From contig CAKMJT010000029.1 of NCBI GenBank assembly GCA_927407015.1, positions 1 to 64,000 on the forward strand: a DNA stretch of 64,000 nt. Direction: 5' to 3'. Source of the DNA: an uncultured Proteiniphilum sp. Lineage in GTDB: Bacteria > Bacteroidota > Bacteroidia > Bacteroidales > Dysgonomonadaceae. Under the pieces are notes generated by a model. That model did no database searches and was not told where the DNA came from. It saw only the letters and a list, made by a program, of their open reading frames with translations. The position numbers and the translations under genes were made by a program. This document shows, one piece after another, positions 36,388 to 46,199 of the stretch. Within the stretch, counting starts at the first letter, position 1. Each line of letters begins with the position of its first letter.

Positions 36388-37713
36388 ATGGACGCATCCA
36401 AATCATCGTTACTAAAACACAACGGCGTAAACTACTTGCTGCCGTTCATCCTCATCACTGCCTGTTTTTCACTGTGGGGTTTTGCTAACGATATCACCAA
36501 TCCCATGGTGAAAGCTTTCTCCAAGATATTTCGAATGAGTGTTACAGAGGGAGCCCTGGTGCAATTGGCTTTCTATGGCGGATATTTTGCCATGGCATTT
36601 CCGGCAGCAATTTTTATCCGAAAATTCTCCTACAAGAAAGGGATCATGCTCGGGTTGCTGCTCTATGCTGTGGGAGCGTTTCTCTTTTTTCCCGCAAAAG
36701 AATCCGGAAGCTTCTATCCGTTTCTGGCCGCCTACTTTATCCTTACCTGCGGATTATCTTTTCTGGAAACAAGTGCCAATCCCTATATCCTTACGATGGG
36801 ACCGGAAGAATCGGCCACCCGCAGGCTCAATCTGGCACAATCATTCAACCCGATCGGGTCTCTGGCAGGAATGTATGTGGCCATGAACTTTATTCAGTCA
36901 AGGTTGAACCCCCTGAGCACAGCAGAGCGGGCTGCGCTCCCTGATGCGGAATTTGGGGTATTAAAGCAGTCCGATCTGTCGGTTCTGATTGCGCCCTATC
37001 TGTTTATTGGCGTCGTGGTTTTGGTCATGTTTCTGATTATCTGGATTGCGCGTATGCCGATAAACGGAGATAAGAACAAACAAATCAACTTCTTCCCTAC
37101 CCTGAAACGGATCTTCTCCGTACCCAACTACCGACAGGGAGTGATCGCTCAGTTTTTTTACGTGGGGGCGCAAATCATGTGCTGGACCTTCATCATTCAG
37201 TACGGCACACGAATATTTATGGCACAGGGAATGGAAGAACAGGCGGCAGAAGTACTTTCACAGAAGTACAATATTGTGGCCATGATCATCTTTTGTGTAA
37301 GCCGCTTTGTATGCACTTATCTGTTGAAATTCTTCAATCCGGGTAAGCTGTTACGGATACTTGCCATCGCAGCTGCAATATTTACGCTGGGTGTCATCTT
37401 TTCCCAGAACATTTGGGGATTATATTCCCTTGTGGCCGTGTCGGCCTGTATGTCGCTGATGTTCCCCACGATATACGGAATTGCATTGAAAGGCATGGGG
37501 GACGATGCCAAGTTCGGCGCAGCAGGATTGATCATGGCCATTCTGGGCGGATCGGTGCTGCCACCGCTGCAAGCCTCTATCATAGATCTGGGCAGCATCG
37601 GGAACTCGTTTCCGGCTGTAAACGCCTCTTTTATCCTGCCATTTATCTGTTTTGTGGTGGTGGCATGGTACGGAGCACAAGCCTATAGAAGAAGTATGAT
37701 CATGTACCGATAA
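36388..37713 (+). CDS. fucP: L-fucose:H+ symporter
   Basis: A 441-residue major-facilitator permease with about 12 membrane segments. The FucP family hallmark is the N-terminal LLPFILITACFSLWGFANDITNPMVKAFSKIF, including the conserved Asn-Asp, and FLETSANPYILTMGPEESATRRLNLAQSFNPIGS. The start is three bases after the fucI stop, so translation is coupled. It imports free L-fucose across the inner membrane. Confidence 0.96.
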   Translation: MDASKSSLLKHNGVNYLLPFILITACFSLWGFANDITNPMVKAFSKIFRMSVTEGALVQLAFYGGYFAMAFPAAIFIRKFSYKKGIMLGLLLYAVGAFLFFPAKESGSFYPFLAAYFILTCGLSFLETSANPYILTMGPEESATRRLNLAQSFNPIGSLAGMYVAMNFIQSRLNPLSTAERAALPDAEFGVLKQSDLSVLIAPYLFIGVVVLVMFLIIWIARMPINGDKNKQINFFPTLKRIFSVPNYRQGVIAQFFYVGAQIMCWTFIIQYGTRIFMAQGMEEQAAEVLSQKYNIVAMIIFCVSRFVCTYLLKFFNPGKLLRILAIAAAIFTLGVIFSQNIWGLYSLVAVSACMSLMFPTIYGIALKGMGDDAKFGAAGLIMAILGGSVLPPLQASIIDLGSIGNSFPAVNASFILPFICFVVVAWYGAQAYRRSMIMYR

Positions 37714-37809
37714 ATCTCAATAAATAAAAGAGCCTTTGGGCAGACACACTAAATCTACAAAATATTGAATAATTAGTAATGAAAAATTAAAGTTAATATT
37801 AAATGCTTT

Positions 37810-37841
37810 ATTGTGCTCGAGCACAATATATAATATGTTTT
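37810..37841 (+). promoter_or_regulatory. Promoter with overlapping LacI-type palindromic operator
   Basis: ATTGTGCTCGAGCACAAT (37810-37827) is a perfect 18-base palindrome with a central CG, and its outer half-sites are identical to those of the ideal lac operator. TTG (37811-37813) inside it serves as the -33 element and TATGTTTT (37834-37841) lies 20 bases downstream as the -7 box (one mismatch). A repressor bound here would cover the promoter of the second glycan block. No LacI-family gene is in the window. Confidence 0.65.
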
Positions 37842-37906
37842 TAAAATTCAATAATATACAACCGAAAATGGTTCATAACAAATAATCTGAAATATTTACA
37901 CCCAGA

Positions 37907-39448
37907 ATGAGTATAAAATATAAAATAGCCATCCTGATTTGCTTATTTGTTGTACAGATGAGTTATTCACAGACTAAAACGTCATCAATTTGGCAATCAA
38001 GCCTTGTTAGAATGGACGAATCGGGAAAACTGACTTATACACCCGATAAAGAGGGAAACATTATACCCGATTTTAGTCGGGTTGGATATCATCACGGAAA
38101 TAAAAGTATCCCCTGTTATCCCGTTGTTAAAATAGTTGAACCCGTGGAGGGAGATAATTGGGAGAACATCCAAAAAGCCATTGATGAAGTCTCTCGGAAT
38201 AAACAAAACATTGACGGGCACAGGGGGACAGTCTTATTGAAAAGAGGTGAATACAGAGTCGCCAGAACTATCCACATTTCATCCGGTGGAATAATTCTTA
38301 AAGGAGAAGGAGATAACGCAAATGAAACGCGGATTATTGCTACGGGCAGGCAGAGATATCCTCTCATTGAAATTAAAGGAAATGGAAGATACCAGGAGGT
38401 AATCAATTCGCGCGTAAAGATTACGGATCAATTTGTTCCTGTTGGATCGCATTCCTTTCATGTTACATCAACCGATCAGTATAAGGTTGGTGATCGCATC
38501 ATCGTATTTCGTCCAGGCACATCTCAATGGATTGAAGCCATCCGGATGAATCGGATCATTGAAAGGCAGGGTACCCGTCAATGGAAAGCAGAAGAATATA
38601 ACCTGGCTTTTGAGAGAGAGATCACCAAGATTGAGGGTAACTGCCTCTTTATTGATAATCCGGTAGTGATGCAGATGGAAGAGCAGTATGGTGGTGGTGA
38701 AGTCTATAAATATACATTTGAAGGGCGCATTCACGAAGTGGGCTTATCCGATATGTATCTTGAATCTGAGTTTGAAAACGACAACGATACGGAGCACGGA
38801 TGGATCGCAGTTCAGTTGGAAAATACCGAGAACTGTTGGGTTAAAAATATGACCACGCAAAATTTCGGATATTCGGCTGTTAGTTGTGAACGTTTTGCGA
38901 AAAATATCACTATTTCCAATGTTCGCTGCTTTGATCCAAAATCTCCGATTACAGGAGGAATGCGTTACTCTTTTAACAATAACGGCCAGCAAAATCTGTT
39001 TATGAATTGCCTGAGTAGAAACGGGAGGCATGATTATGTAACCGGCGCTCGTGTCTGTGGTCCAAATGTGTTTTACAACTGTATTTCAATCAATGCTTTT
39101 TCTGATATTGGGCCACATCACAGGTGGGCAACAGGGACATTGTATGACAATGTTGTTACCGATAGAGAAATTAATATTCAGGACCGGGGGAATATGGGAA
39201 GCGGACATGGTTGGGCAGGCGTAACCCAGGTTTTGTGGAATTGCCGTGCCAATCGGGCAACAGTACAAAAACCATGGACATCGGGCAACAACTATAATAT
39301 CGGAATGAAAGGTAATTACACTCCAGGACATTTTAAAGACCGGGAAGATGGTTTCTGGGAAGGACTGCAAGAAGAAAATATTTTGCCCCGTTCATTGTAT
39401 CAGGCACAATTACGAGCAAGGAGTAAAGAAAAATTAAATTATTATTAA
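37907..39448 (+). CDS. Secreted parallel beta-helix (pectate-lyase-fold) protein, family unknown
   Basis: A 513-residue protein with a signal peptide (1-21). From about residue 80 it shows pectin-lyase-fold features: NWENIQKAIDEVSRNKQNIDGHRGTVLLKRGEYRVARTIHISSGGIILKGEG, then repeated beta-helix turns (VQLENTENCWVKNMTTQNFGYSAVSC, NITISNVRCFDP). Histidine, aspartate and arginine cluster in SRNGRHDYVTGARVCG and FSDIGPHHRWATGTLYDN, a possible catalytic cleft. I cannot place it in a known lyase or hydrolase family. It is the first gene behind the palindromic operator and precedes susC, so an early depolymerase is plausible. Confidence 0.65.
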   Translation: MSIKYKIAILICLFVVQMSYSQTKTSSIWQSSLVRMDESGKLTYTPDKEGNIIPDFSRVGYHHGNKSIPCYPVVKIVEPVEGDNWENIQKAIDEVSRNKQNIDGHRGTVLLKRGEYRVARTIHISSGGIILKGEGDNANETRIIATGRQRYPLIEIKGNGRYQEVINSRVKITDQFVPVGSHSFHVTSTDQYKVGDRIIVFRPGTSQWIEAIRMNRIIERQGTRQWKAEEYNLAFEREITKIEGNCLFIDNPVVMQMEEQYGGGEVYKYTFEGRIHEVGLSDMYLESEFENDNDTEHGWIAVQLENTENCWVKNMTTQNFGYSAVSCERFAKNITISNVRCFDPKSPITGGMRYSFNNNGQQNLFMNCLSRNGRHDYVTGARVCGPNVFYNCISINAFSDIGPHHRWATGTLYDNVVTDREINIQDRGNMGSGHGWAGVTQVLWNCRANRATVQKPWTSGNNYNIGMKGNYTPGHFKDREDGFWEGLQEENILPRSLYQAQLRARSKEKLNYY

Positions 39449-39501
39449 TTAATATATTATTGTGAGAGTTTTATGAATATTTATTTAAAAATTAAAATTG
39501 A

Positions 39502-42500
39502 ATGAAAAAGGAGAAGTCAAACCCAAAGCCGTTCTTGTTACGGCTTGCTGTTGTGTTGTTCATGACATTTTCGGGTTTCAGTGCTTTCGGGCAAAACGTG
39601 ATTTCCGGAAAAGTGTTGGACAAAACAACCAATGAACCAATGATTGGTGTCACTGTAATCGTTAAAGGGACATCAAAAGGTACTGTTACCGATTTGGATG
39701 GAACTTTTCAGATTTCAGCTTCGATTGGTGACAATTTAGTCGTATCTTACATGGGATATATAGAACAGGAGGTTAGGATAACTTCCGACAGACTGACTAT
39801 AACCATGCAGGAAGATACACAGCAACTGGAGGAAGTTGTTGTGATCGGATACGGGACGATGCAAAAGCGGGATATTACCGGTGCGATCACTTCCGTAGAT
39901 GCTAAAATTATTGAAGAACGAAATGCGGTCAATGTCTACGACGCATTACAGGGAGCAGCACCCGGCGTTTCGATCGTATCCAGTTCCGGTGCTCCGGGGG
40001 CATCTACCTCTATTCAGGTTCGTGGTGCATCAACCTTTGAAGATGGAGGTGTTACGCCGCTTTTTGTGGTAGACGGTACCATTGTGGATGATATCGACAA
40101 CATCAATCCAACCGATATCAAAAGTGTTGAAATCCTGAAAGATGCTGCTTCTGCTTCTATCTACGGGGCACGTTCGGCAAATGGTGTAGTCATTATCACC
40201 ACAAAATCGGGAGAGGCAGGTAAGCCACGTGTTGATTTCCGTTATGTACAGAGTTACAGCAAGATATCCAACAAGCTGCCACAGGTGAATGCATTTGAAA
40301 GCCGCTTAAGTATGGCAGCATCCGATCTGGGTAATCCCGCGAGAACATTGGAGAAATTTACGGATCGAACAGATTCCGTAGGTCTTGTTAACAGTACGAA
40401 CTACTATTATCAGGATCTGCTTTTACAGACCGGTATACGGAATGATGCCAATTTAAACATCAGTGGCGGTACCGATAAGGCTAAATACAGAGCTTCATTG
40501 GGATACATCGGTGTGCAGGGTGTCATTTTAACCTCTTATCAAAAAAAATATACGGGTCAGTTCAATATGGATTATCAGCCGTGGAAAGGAATCACATTTA
40601 CAACCCAGGTGCGGTTGAGCAGCGATGACACCAACAGCATCAACGAGGGAGATGTGATTCAGGGTTCTCTCCGGCGCGATCCCGATATGATTGTCTGGTA
40701 TCCCGACGGGACACTGATCCCTTACTACTCTTCCGGTGGCCGGCGTAATCCGATTCAGGAGCTGGTAGATCGTGAAAGGCTGGATAAAAGGTACCAGATG
40801 GCCATTACACAGGGATTACGGTGGGAGTTCAATGATTGGTTAAGCCTGACGACGAATATAACCGGCGACTTCAGGGTAGATCGTAACACCCGGTTCGATT
40901 CGAAAGAGCGGGATGGTAGTGCCGATGAAAATACCCGCAAAAACAGTGGTGAAGACCGTACGGGATGGACGCAGAAATATGCTGCCGATTCTTATCTGAA
41001 TTTCAATAAAACGTTTTTAAATGCACATGCCGTTGGGGCGACTCTGGGTGCTTCCCTGGAAACACAAAAAAGGGAAAATGCGGATTTTTATGGCAGTTAT
41101 TTTGTGACGGAGAATATTCATACCATGAACATGGCCACAGTCTACGATCTGGGAAGTACGAATACAACGGCCAGCGAATATGCCCTGATCGGTTTCTTTG
41201 GACGACTGAATTACAGTTACAAAGGACGTTACATCCTTCAGGGAACACTGCGCAGAGACGGATCATCCCGTTTCGGACCGGAAAGTCGTTGGGGCTGGTT
41301 CCCATCAGCATCTGCCGGATGGCGTTTCTCGGATGAGCCATTTATGCAATGGGCAAATGATGTGCTGACCGACGGAAAATTCCGGGCAAGTTACGGTATA
41401 ACAGGTAATGACAAAGTGGGTTACTATGAGTCCGTAACTCGTTACACATCCGGAAGTTATTCCTATAACGGTGTTGGAGGTGTGGTACCCGTATCCACTT
41501 ATGGCAATCCGGCACTTCGCTGGGAGGAGACCCGACAATCGAATATCGGAGTAGATTTAAATCTATTCAGGGGGAAAGTGTCCATTGTGGCAGACTACTA
41601 TGTAAAAAACACAAAAGACCTGCTATCCGATTTAAACCTTCCTTTCACAACCGGTTACAATAGAATGCGTGTAAACCTGGCAAGTCTGGAAAACAGGGGT
41701 TGGGAATTCTCAGTGAGTGCATATCCTCTACGTACAAGGGATTTTTCCTGGAATACGATTGCTAACTGGTGGAAGAACGATAACAAGATTACCGATCTGG
41801 CAAAAGATGATTATGTTCAGAGCGGATATTGGATGGTTGCCAAAGGAAAAGCGGCCGGGCAGTGGTTTGGCTATAAAAATCTGGGTGTGTTTGAGTATGA
41901 TGTGAGCAATGCCTATACAGAGGATTTTGCGCAACGTTTAACCCCTGTATTAACCAGAGACGCAGAGGGGAATGTGATTATCGGTTTAAACGGACAACCT
42001 ATTTTGGAAAAGTATCTCAATCTGGACGGATCTGAATATACCGGCGAAGTAAAACAAATCAAACACGCGGGAGCAGTTGCAGCAGGCGGAGATGTTATCT
42101 GGGAGAATCTGCCCAATGCAGAAGGTGAATATGATGAAAAAATTGATGACAGCGACCGGCAGATACTGGGTAAAGCCACGCCCGACTGGTATGCATCCTG
42201 GAATAATATTTTGACATACAAGGATTTTTCGCTCTCTTTTAGTTTTTATTATAGTCATGGAGGGCTTATATACAACAAGTTGAAACAATATGTGACGACA
42301 TGGGGTGGAAATACACACAAGCAACATCCGGAGTATATCAGAACCGGATGGAAATATCAGGGTCAAATCACCGATTGGTATGCATTGGATACGAGGGGTC
42401 GTAAAACGATGAACAGGCAGGAATTAAACAGTCAGTACCTGGAAGACGGCTCTTTCTTAAGATTAAAAAATGTACGATTGGCTTACAATCTGAATAGCAG

Positions 42501-42684
42501 GATATTGGAAAGACTTCCGCTGAACAGGGTACAAACTTATATTTACGGCAATGATCTTTTAACCTGGACCAATTATACCGGATTTGATCCGGAAATTGGA
42601 GGCAGTGTGCTGACTCCAGGTCGGGACAGTTCTGCTTATCCGCGTAAAAGAGAATTTGGCTTTGGAATCAATGTAGGTTTTTAA
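39502..42684 (+). CDS. SusC-like TonB-dependent glycan transporter (pair 1)
   Basis: A 1060-residue outer-membrane importer. After the signal peptide (about 1-30) come a carboxypeptidase-regulatory-like domain (ISGKVLDKTTNEPMIGVTVIVKGTSKGTVTDLDG), the box EEVVVIGYGTMQKRDITGAI, a plug domain (VNVYDALQGAAPGVSIVSSSGAPGAS, SASIYGARSANGVVIITTK) and a beta-barrel ending in FGFGINVGF. It forms a pair with the SusD-like lipoprotein 20 bases downstream. The substrate is set by the locus, not visible in the protein. Confidence 0.96.
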   Translation: MKKEKSNPKPFLLRLAVVLFMTFSGFSAFGQNVISGKVLDKTTNEPMIGVTVIVKGTSKGTVTDLDGTFQISASIGDNLVVSYMGYIEQEVRITSDRLTITMQEDTQQLEEVVVIGYGTMQKRDITGAITSVDAKIIEERNAVNVYDALQGAAPGVSIVSSSGAPGASTSIQVRGASTFEDGGVTPLFVVDGTIVDDIDNINPTDIKSVEILKDAASASIYGARSANGVVIITTKSGEAGKPRVDFRYVQSYSKISNKLPQVNAFESRLSMAASDLGNPARTLEKFTDRTDSVGLVNSTNYYYQDLLLQTGIRNDANLNISGGTDKAKYRASLGYIGVQGVILTSYQKKYTGQFNMDYQPWKGITFTTQVRLSSDDTNSINEGDVIQGSLRRDPDMIVWYPDGTLIPYYSSGGRRNPIQELVDRERLDKRYQMAITQGLRWEFNDWLSLTTNITGDFRVDRNTRFDSKERDGSADENTRKNSGEDRTGWTQKYAADSYLNFNKTFLNAHAVGATLGASLETQKRENADFYGSYFVTENIHTMNMATVYDLGSTNTTASEYALIGFFGRLNYSYKGRYILQGTLRRDGSSRFGPESRWGWFPSASAGWRFSDEPFMQWANDVLTDGKFRASYGITGNDKVGYYESVTRYTSGSYSYNGVGGVVPVSTYGNPALRWEETRQSNIGVDLNLFRGKVSIVADYYVKNTKDLLSDLNLPFTTGYNRMRVNLASLENRGWEFSVSAYPLRTRDFSWNTIANWWKNDNKITDLAKDDYVQSGYWMVAKGKAAGQWFGYKNLGVFEYDVSNAYTEDFAQRLTPVLTRDAEGNVIIGLNGQPILEKYLNLDGSEYTGEVKQIKHAGAVAAGGDVIWENLPNAEGEYDEKIDDSDRQILGKATPDWYASWNNILTYKDFSLSFSFYYSHGGLIYNKLKQYVTTWGGNTHKQHPEYIRTGWKYQGQITDWYALDTRGRKTMNRQELNSQYLEDGSFLRLKNVRLAYNLNSRILERLPLNRVQTYIYGNDLLTWTNYTGFDPEIGGSVLTPGRDSSAYPRKREFGFGINVGF

Positions 42685-42704
42685 TATGTATAATAATTGA
42701 TAAA

Positions 42705-44243
42705 ATGAAGAAAAATATTATCGCTATCATTTGCAGCATATTTATCTTAGCCGGCTGTGACGATTTTCTGGACAGACAACCGTTATCCGACATGTCACCC
42801 GGCACCTTTTTTCAAACGAAAGGTGATATGCGAACCTGGAATGCAGGTATTTACGATGCACTTCAATCGACACTCCACCAAAGACATCTCGATTGGGGAG
42901 ATCTTCGCTCAGATAATTATCACACAACAGGATATGAAAGTGCGAAAGTTTATATGAACGCCATGGAATCGACCATGGGCGAAACAAGCTGGCAAGACCT
43001 GTATACAACGATCAATCTATGCAATATTGCCATAAAACGCTATCCTACTATTCCTCAGGTGCTTGAATCAGAAACCAATCCTTATATGGGACAAGCCTAT
43101 GGCATCAGGGCATTGATGTATTTTTATGGAATCAGGGTATGGGGCAGAGTTCCGCTCATCACAGAACCCTGGGAAGGTGATCTGACCCAAATTGCGGTAC
43201 CCAGGAATTCAATTGAAGAAGTAAAAGCACAAATCCTGGAAGATATTGATCTTTCGTTGGCTGCCCTTGGCAATGATGTCTCTGATAAATTCTATTTTAA
43301 CAGAGCGGCTGCTTATGCACTGAAAACAGATGTACACATGTGGTTTAAGGAATATGATGAAGCATTGGCAGCTTCTGCGTATTTTGTTGGAAACTCCAAT
43401 TTTTCATTGGTAAATAATTCAGATGAATGGAAAGAAATGTTTACAAAACCTGCTTCTTCCAAAGAATCTATTTTCAATCTTGCATGGAGTTTCGATGCTG
43501 ATGGGAGTCACGGTTGGGCACAGCGCGTGGGTGCAAACAACACCAACAACGGATATAAAATGTCTCAACCGATATATGAAGAATTCATTGACAGACTTCG
43601 GTCCGGTCATGGTGCAGACGGGCGGTTCTGGAATAATGTAGATACGGTGAAATTATTTTATAACGGCCAGCGTCTACCGTTGACCTATGCAAACTGGACA
43701 ACCTCTGGTATTGAAAAATGTACCAAATACAGTATCGTTGATCCCGATAGAAGTTTTGATGCCAATAATGGCGTTTATAGATCCTTCTGGGCTGTTCTGT
43801 CTTCAGAAAACGCAGAGATTCAAATCCCCATTTATCGTCTGGCAGATGTGCTTTTGCTGCGTGCAGAAGCATTGAGCAAGAAAGGCAATCCGACCGAAGC
43901 ATTAAACATTGTCAATCAAATGCGAAACAGGGTTGGTTATACGGCAGATGCGAAATTGGAAGTAAATATGGCTGACCAAACGGCTGTTGAAATGCTTATC
44001 CTTCAAGAAAGACAATTAGAATTTATTGCCGAAGGGAAACGTTGGTTCGATCTGGTACGGACAGATCATTTGCTTGAGGTGATGGATCCTGTAATCAGAG
44101 CAAGACAAGAAGCGGCCGGAGTTCAGGTGACCGGTTTTACACAGGCAGAAGAAGGGAAAAAATATATGCCCATATATTACCGCGAATTTGAATCAAATAC
44201 AGCATTAAAAGGCGATCAAAATCCCCCCTATTCCGAAGGATAG
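42705..44243 (+). CDS. SusD-like glycan-binding lipoprotein (pair 1)
   Basis: The 512-residue surface lid of the first SusC. A lipoprotein signal ends at C18 (ILAGCDDFLDRQPLSDMSPGTFF), followed by helical TPR-like repeats and the family C-terminal stretch MLILQERQLEFIAEGKRWFDLVRT. Spacing to susC and to the next lipoprotein gene (23 bases) indicates one operon. Confidence 0.95.
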   Translation: MKKNIIAIICSIFILAGCDDFLDRQPLSDMSPGTFFQTKGDMRTWNAGIYDALQSTLHQRHLDWGDLRSDNYHTTGYESAKVYMNAMESTMGETSWQDLYTTINLCNIAIKRYPTIPQVLESETNPYMGQAYGIRALMYFYGIRVWGRVPLITEPWEGDLTQIAVPRNSIEEVKAQILEDIDLSLAALGNDVSDKFYFNRAAAYALKTDVHMWFKEYDEALAASAYFVGNSNFSLVNNSDEWKEMFTKPASSKESIFNLAWSFDADGSHGWAQRVGANNTNNGYKMSQPIYEEFIDRLRSGHGADGRFWNNVDTVKLFYNGQRLPLTYANWTTSGIEKCTKYSIVDPDRSFDANNGVYRSFWAVLSSENAEIQIPIYRLADVLLLRAEALSKKGNPTEALNIVNQMRNRVGYTADAKLEVNMADQTAVEMLILQERQLEFIAEGKRWFDLVRTDHLLEVMDPVIRARQEAAGVQVTGFTQAEEGKKYMPIYYREFESNTALKGDQNPPYSEG

Positions 44244-44266
44244 TTGATTTTTAAAAATTTACAGAT

Positions 44267-44944
44267 ATGTTGAAGATAATAAATTTAAAAATAGTATTGA
44301 TGGTATTACTTGTACCATTTATGATGGAGAGTTGCGAGATCTTTGGACTGGAGCTCCAACAACCGTACGAATATGATTATAAAATTGGGGTTCCCGATAA
44401 TCATGTCAATTTAAAAACATTGGACTTTATCAAGTCCAGACCTGATCTATTCAGTCTTCTACTGGAGGCTATTGAATATGCTGATGCGGCAAATCTTTAT
44501 GCAGAACCAAATGCAACCTTTATTCTCCCCACGAACAGAGCTTTTAATTCTGAAACAGAATCGGATTTAAGTTATTTTCAGACACATAAATTGCTCTTTA
44601 TTGAAAATGGAGATTCCCTGTTAGTAGCTCCAAGTTCCATGAATTCTTATCCCAAAGAGCAGGTAAAGGAATTTTTGCTTTACCATATTGTCAGGGGAAA
44701 GTATACATGGAGTAATCTGCCTGCAGCTCCAACCTGGTTCGATACGTTTGCATCTGCAGATACAGCGAAAGTAAATCTATATTTAATTAAAGATCGAAAT
44801 CCAAATATTGCTTTCAATGATTTTAGCGGACATTACAAATCCAATATCAGACCCCGCACCTCTAATCTTTTATCAGATGAAGGTGCATACATTCATGTTG
44901 TTGAATCCTGGCTAGACAGGCCTACTTCGGATTTATTCAGATAA
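44267..44944 (+). CDS. FAS1 (fasciclin)-domain lipoprotein
   Basis: A 225-residue lipoprotein (Cys 23 in MMESCEIF) with one fasciclin-like domain: RPDLFSLLLEAIEYADAANLYAEPNATFILPTNRAF, VKEFLLYHIVRGKYTW and RTSNLLSDEGAYIHVVESWLD. FAS1 modules act in adhesion and ligand binding. Lying between susD and a putative glycan-binding lipoprotein, it is probably part of the surface complex. Its role there is not known. Confidence 0.75.
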   Translation: MLKIINLKIVLMVLLVPFMMESCEIFGLELQQPYEYDYKIGVPDNHVNLKTLDFIKSRPDLFSLLLEAIEYADAANLYAEPNATFILPTNRAFNSETESDLSYFQTHKLLFIENGDSLLVAPSSMNSYPKEQVKEFLLYHIVRGKYTWSNLPAAPTWFDTFASADTAKVNLYLIKDRNPNIAFNDFSGHYKSNIRPRTSNLLSDEGAYIHVVESWLDRPTSDLFR

Positions 44945-44963
44945 AATATTAATATAAAAAATT

Positions 44964-46058
44964 ATGAAAGGGAAATATAAATTAATAATCGGATTATTCT
45001 TTTTTACCTGGCTGATCAGTTGCTCCGATGAAAGTTTCATTGAAATCGACTCCCTGAGTTCGGATGGAAATGAATTCTATTGCAACCAGAAAGTAAAAAT
45101 ATGGATGAACGTTCGCTCAAGCGATCTTTGGCATACTGATTATGAGTGGAGTGCCGACGGTGGTACCCTCACACAGCCACAGGGATTGGATGAGATGACC
45201 TGGAAGGCGCCAAATGTTCCGGGTACCTATACCATACGTTGTAAAGTAACCGTAGGAGATAAAACAGACATCAGGGAAAAAAAGATGTTCGTTTCCAGTT
45301 ATTTTTTCGAGAAGTTTGAGAAATCACCCTATGCCTTTTCGGGACAATCGAGTACAACTCTGTCTCTGAGAACTGAAACTGTAAACGGACAGACTAACGG
45401 GTGGCTGCGGGCCAATGTGAACTCTTCAAGTGAGGTTAATCGCTATCTGAATCGCTCTTTTGGAGATCCTGAACTTGCCACACCCATTTCCATTCGGGCC
45501 AAAATAGGATTTGAATCAAACGCTCCTACGCTAGCAACAATTAAAGTGGGTAACAAAACCGGGAATACGATGTTGGAATATCAACTGAATTGTTTGAAGG
45601 ATCCATCATCGGAAACGGGCTTTGTGAGCAGAATCTCATTCATGTGGTATCCTACGAATGTATCCCCCGGATTTCCAGTCGTTCCGGAAGGCAGCATTTC
45701 GCCTGATGGCTCTGCAACTTACAATTCGAGAGTTACAATTCAAACGAGAAATGTGCTGGGTCTGACCACTACATACGATTACTATTACACGATCAGTAAA
45801 ATGTCAACCTTCACCAATAAAAATTACAAAAAGGTGGGAATGGCTATTGATGAGAATTATCAGCTCCACGTCTTTCTGGAAGGAGAGGAGGTTCTGACAA
45901 CACCGGTTATCAGTGAGCTTCGTACATTAAATCAGATACAAGGAGGTGTTTTCATTGACAACTGGCGGGTCGTTTTCCCGAATGGAAACGGAGGTGCCAA
46001 CAGGCCAATGCTCTATTTTGATGATGCCTACGCATCAACCACAGAGTTATTAAAATAG
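44964..46058 (+). CDS. Putative surface glycan-binding lipoprotein
   Basis: A 364-residue lipoprotein (C20 in WLISCSDES). Residues about 30-115 look like an Ig/PKD-type module (YEWSADGGTLTQPQGLDEMTWKAPNVPGTYTIRCKVTVGD); the remainder is beta-rich, possibly a concanavalin-like sandwich (FEKFEKSPYAFSGQ...GVFIDNWRVVFPNG...LYFDDAYAST). No catalytic motif is evident. Its position after susC/susD is where SusE/SusF-like binding proteins occur. Function by position only. Confidence 0.6.
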   Translation: MKGKYKLIIGLFFFTWLISCSDESFIEIDSLSSDGNEFYCNQKVKIWMNVRSSDLWHTDYEWSADGGTLTQPQGLDEMTWKAPNVPGTYTIRCKVTVGDKTDIREKKMFVSSYFFEKFEKSPYAFSGQSSTTLSLRTETVNGQTNGWLRANVNSSSEVNRYLNRSFGDPELATPISIRAKIGFESNAPTLATIKVGNKTGNTMLEYQLNCLKDPSSETGFVSRISFMWYPTNVSPGFPVVPEGSISPDGSATYNSRVTIQTRNVLGLTTTYDYYYTISKMSTFTNKNYKKVGMAIDENYQLHVFLEGEEVLTTPVISELRTLNQIQGGVFIDNWRVVFPNGNGGANRPMLYFDDAYASTTELLK

Positions 46059-46112
46059 GAATTTATTCGAAAAAAGAAATGACCGGCTTTTGAGCTGTGA
46101 AAATGTAGTATT

Positions 46113-46157
46113 CCCGTGATCCGGATGCTGATAATAAAATGTGCATCGGATCATGGG
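46113..46157 (+). other. Intercistronic hairpin
   Basis: CCCGTGATCCGGATGC (46113-46128) pairs with GCATCGGATCATGGG (46143-46157) with one bulge and one G-U pair. No T-tract follows, so it may stabilise the susC/susD end of the transcript or limit read-through. Confidence 0.45.
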
Positions 46158-46199
46158 GATCTTAATCGATTGAAATGAAACATTCATAAATTCAAGCAG

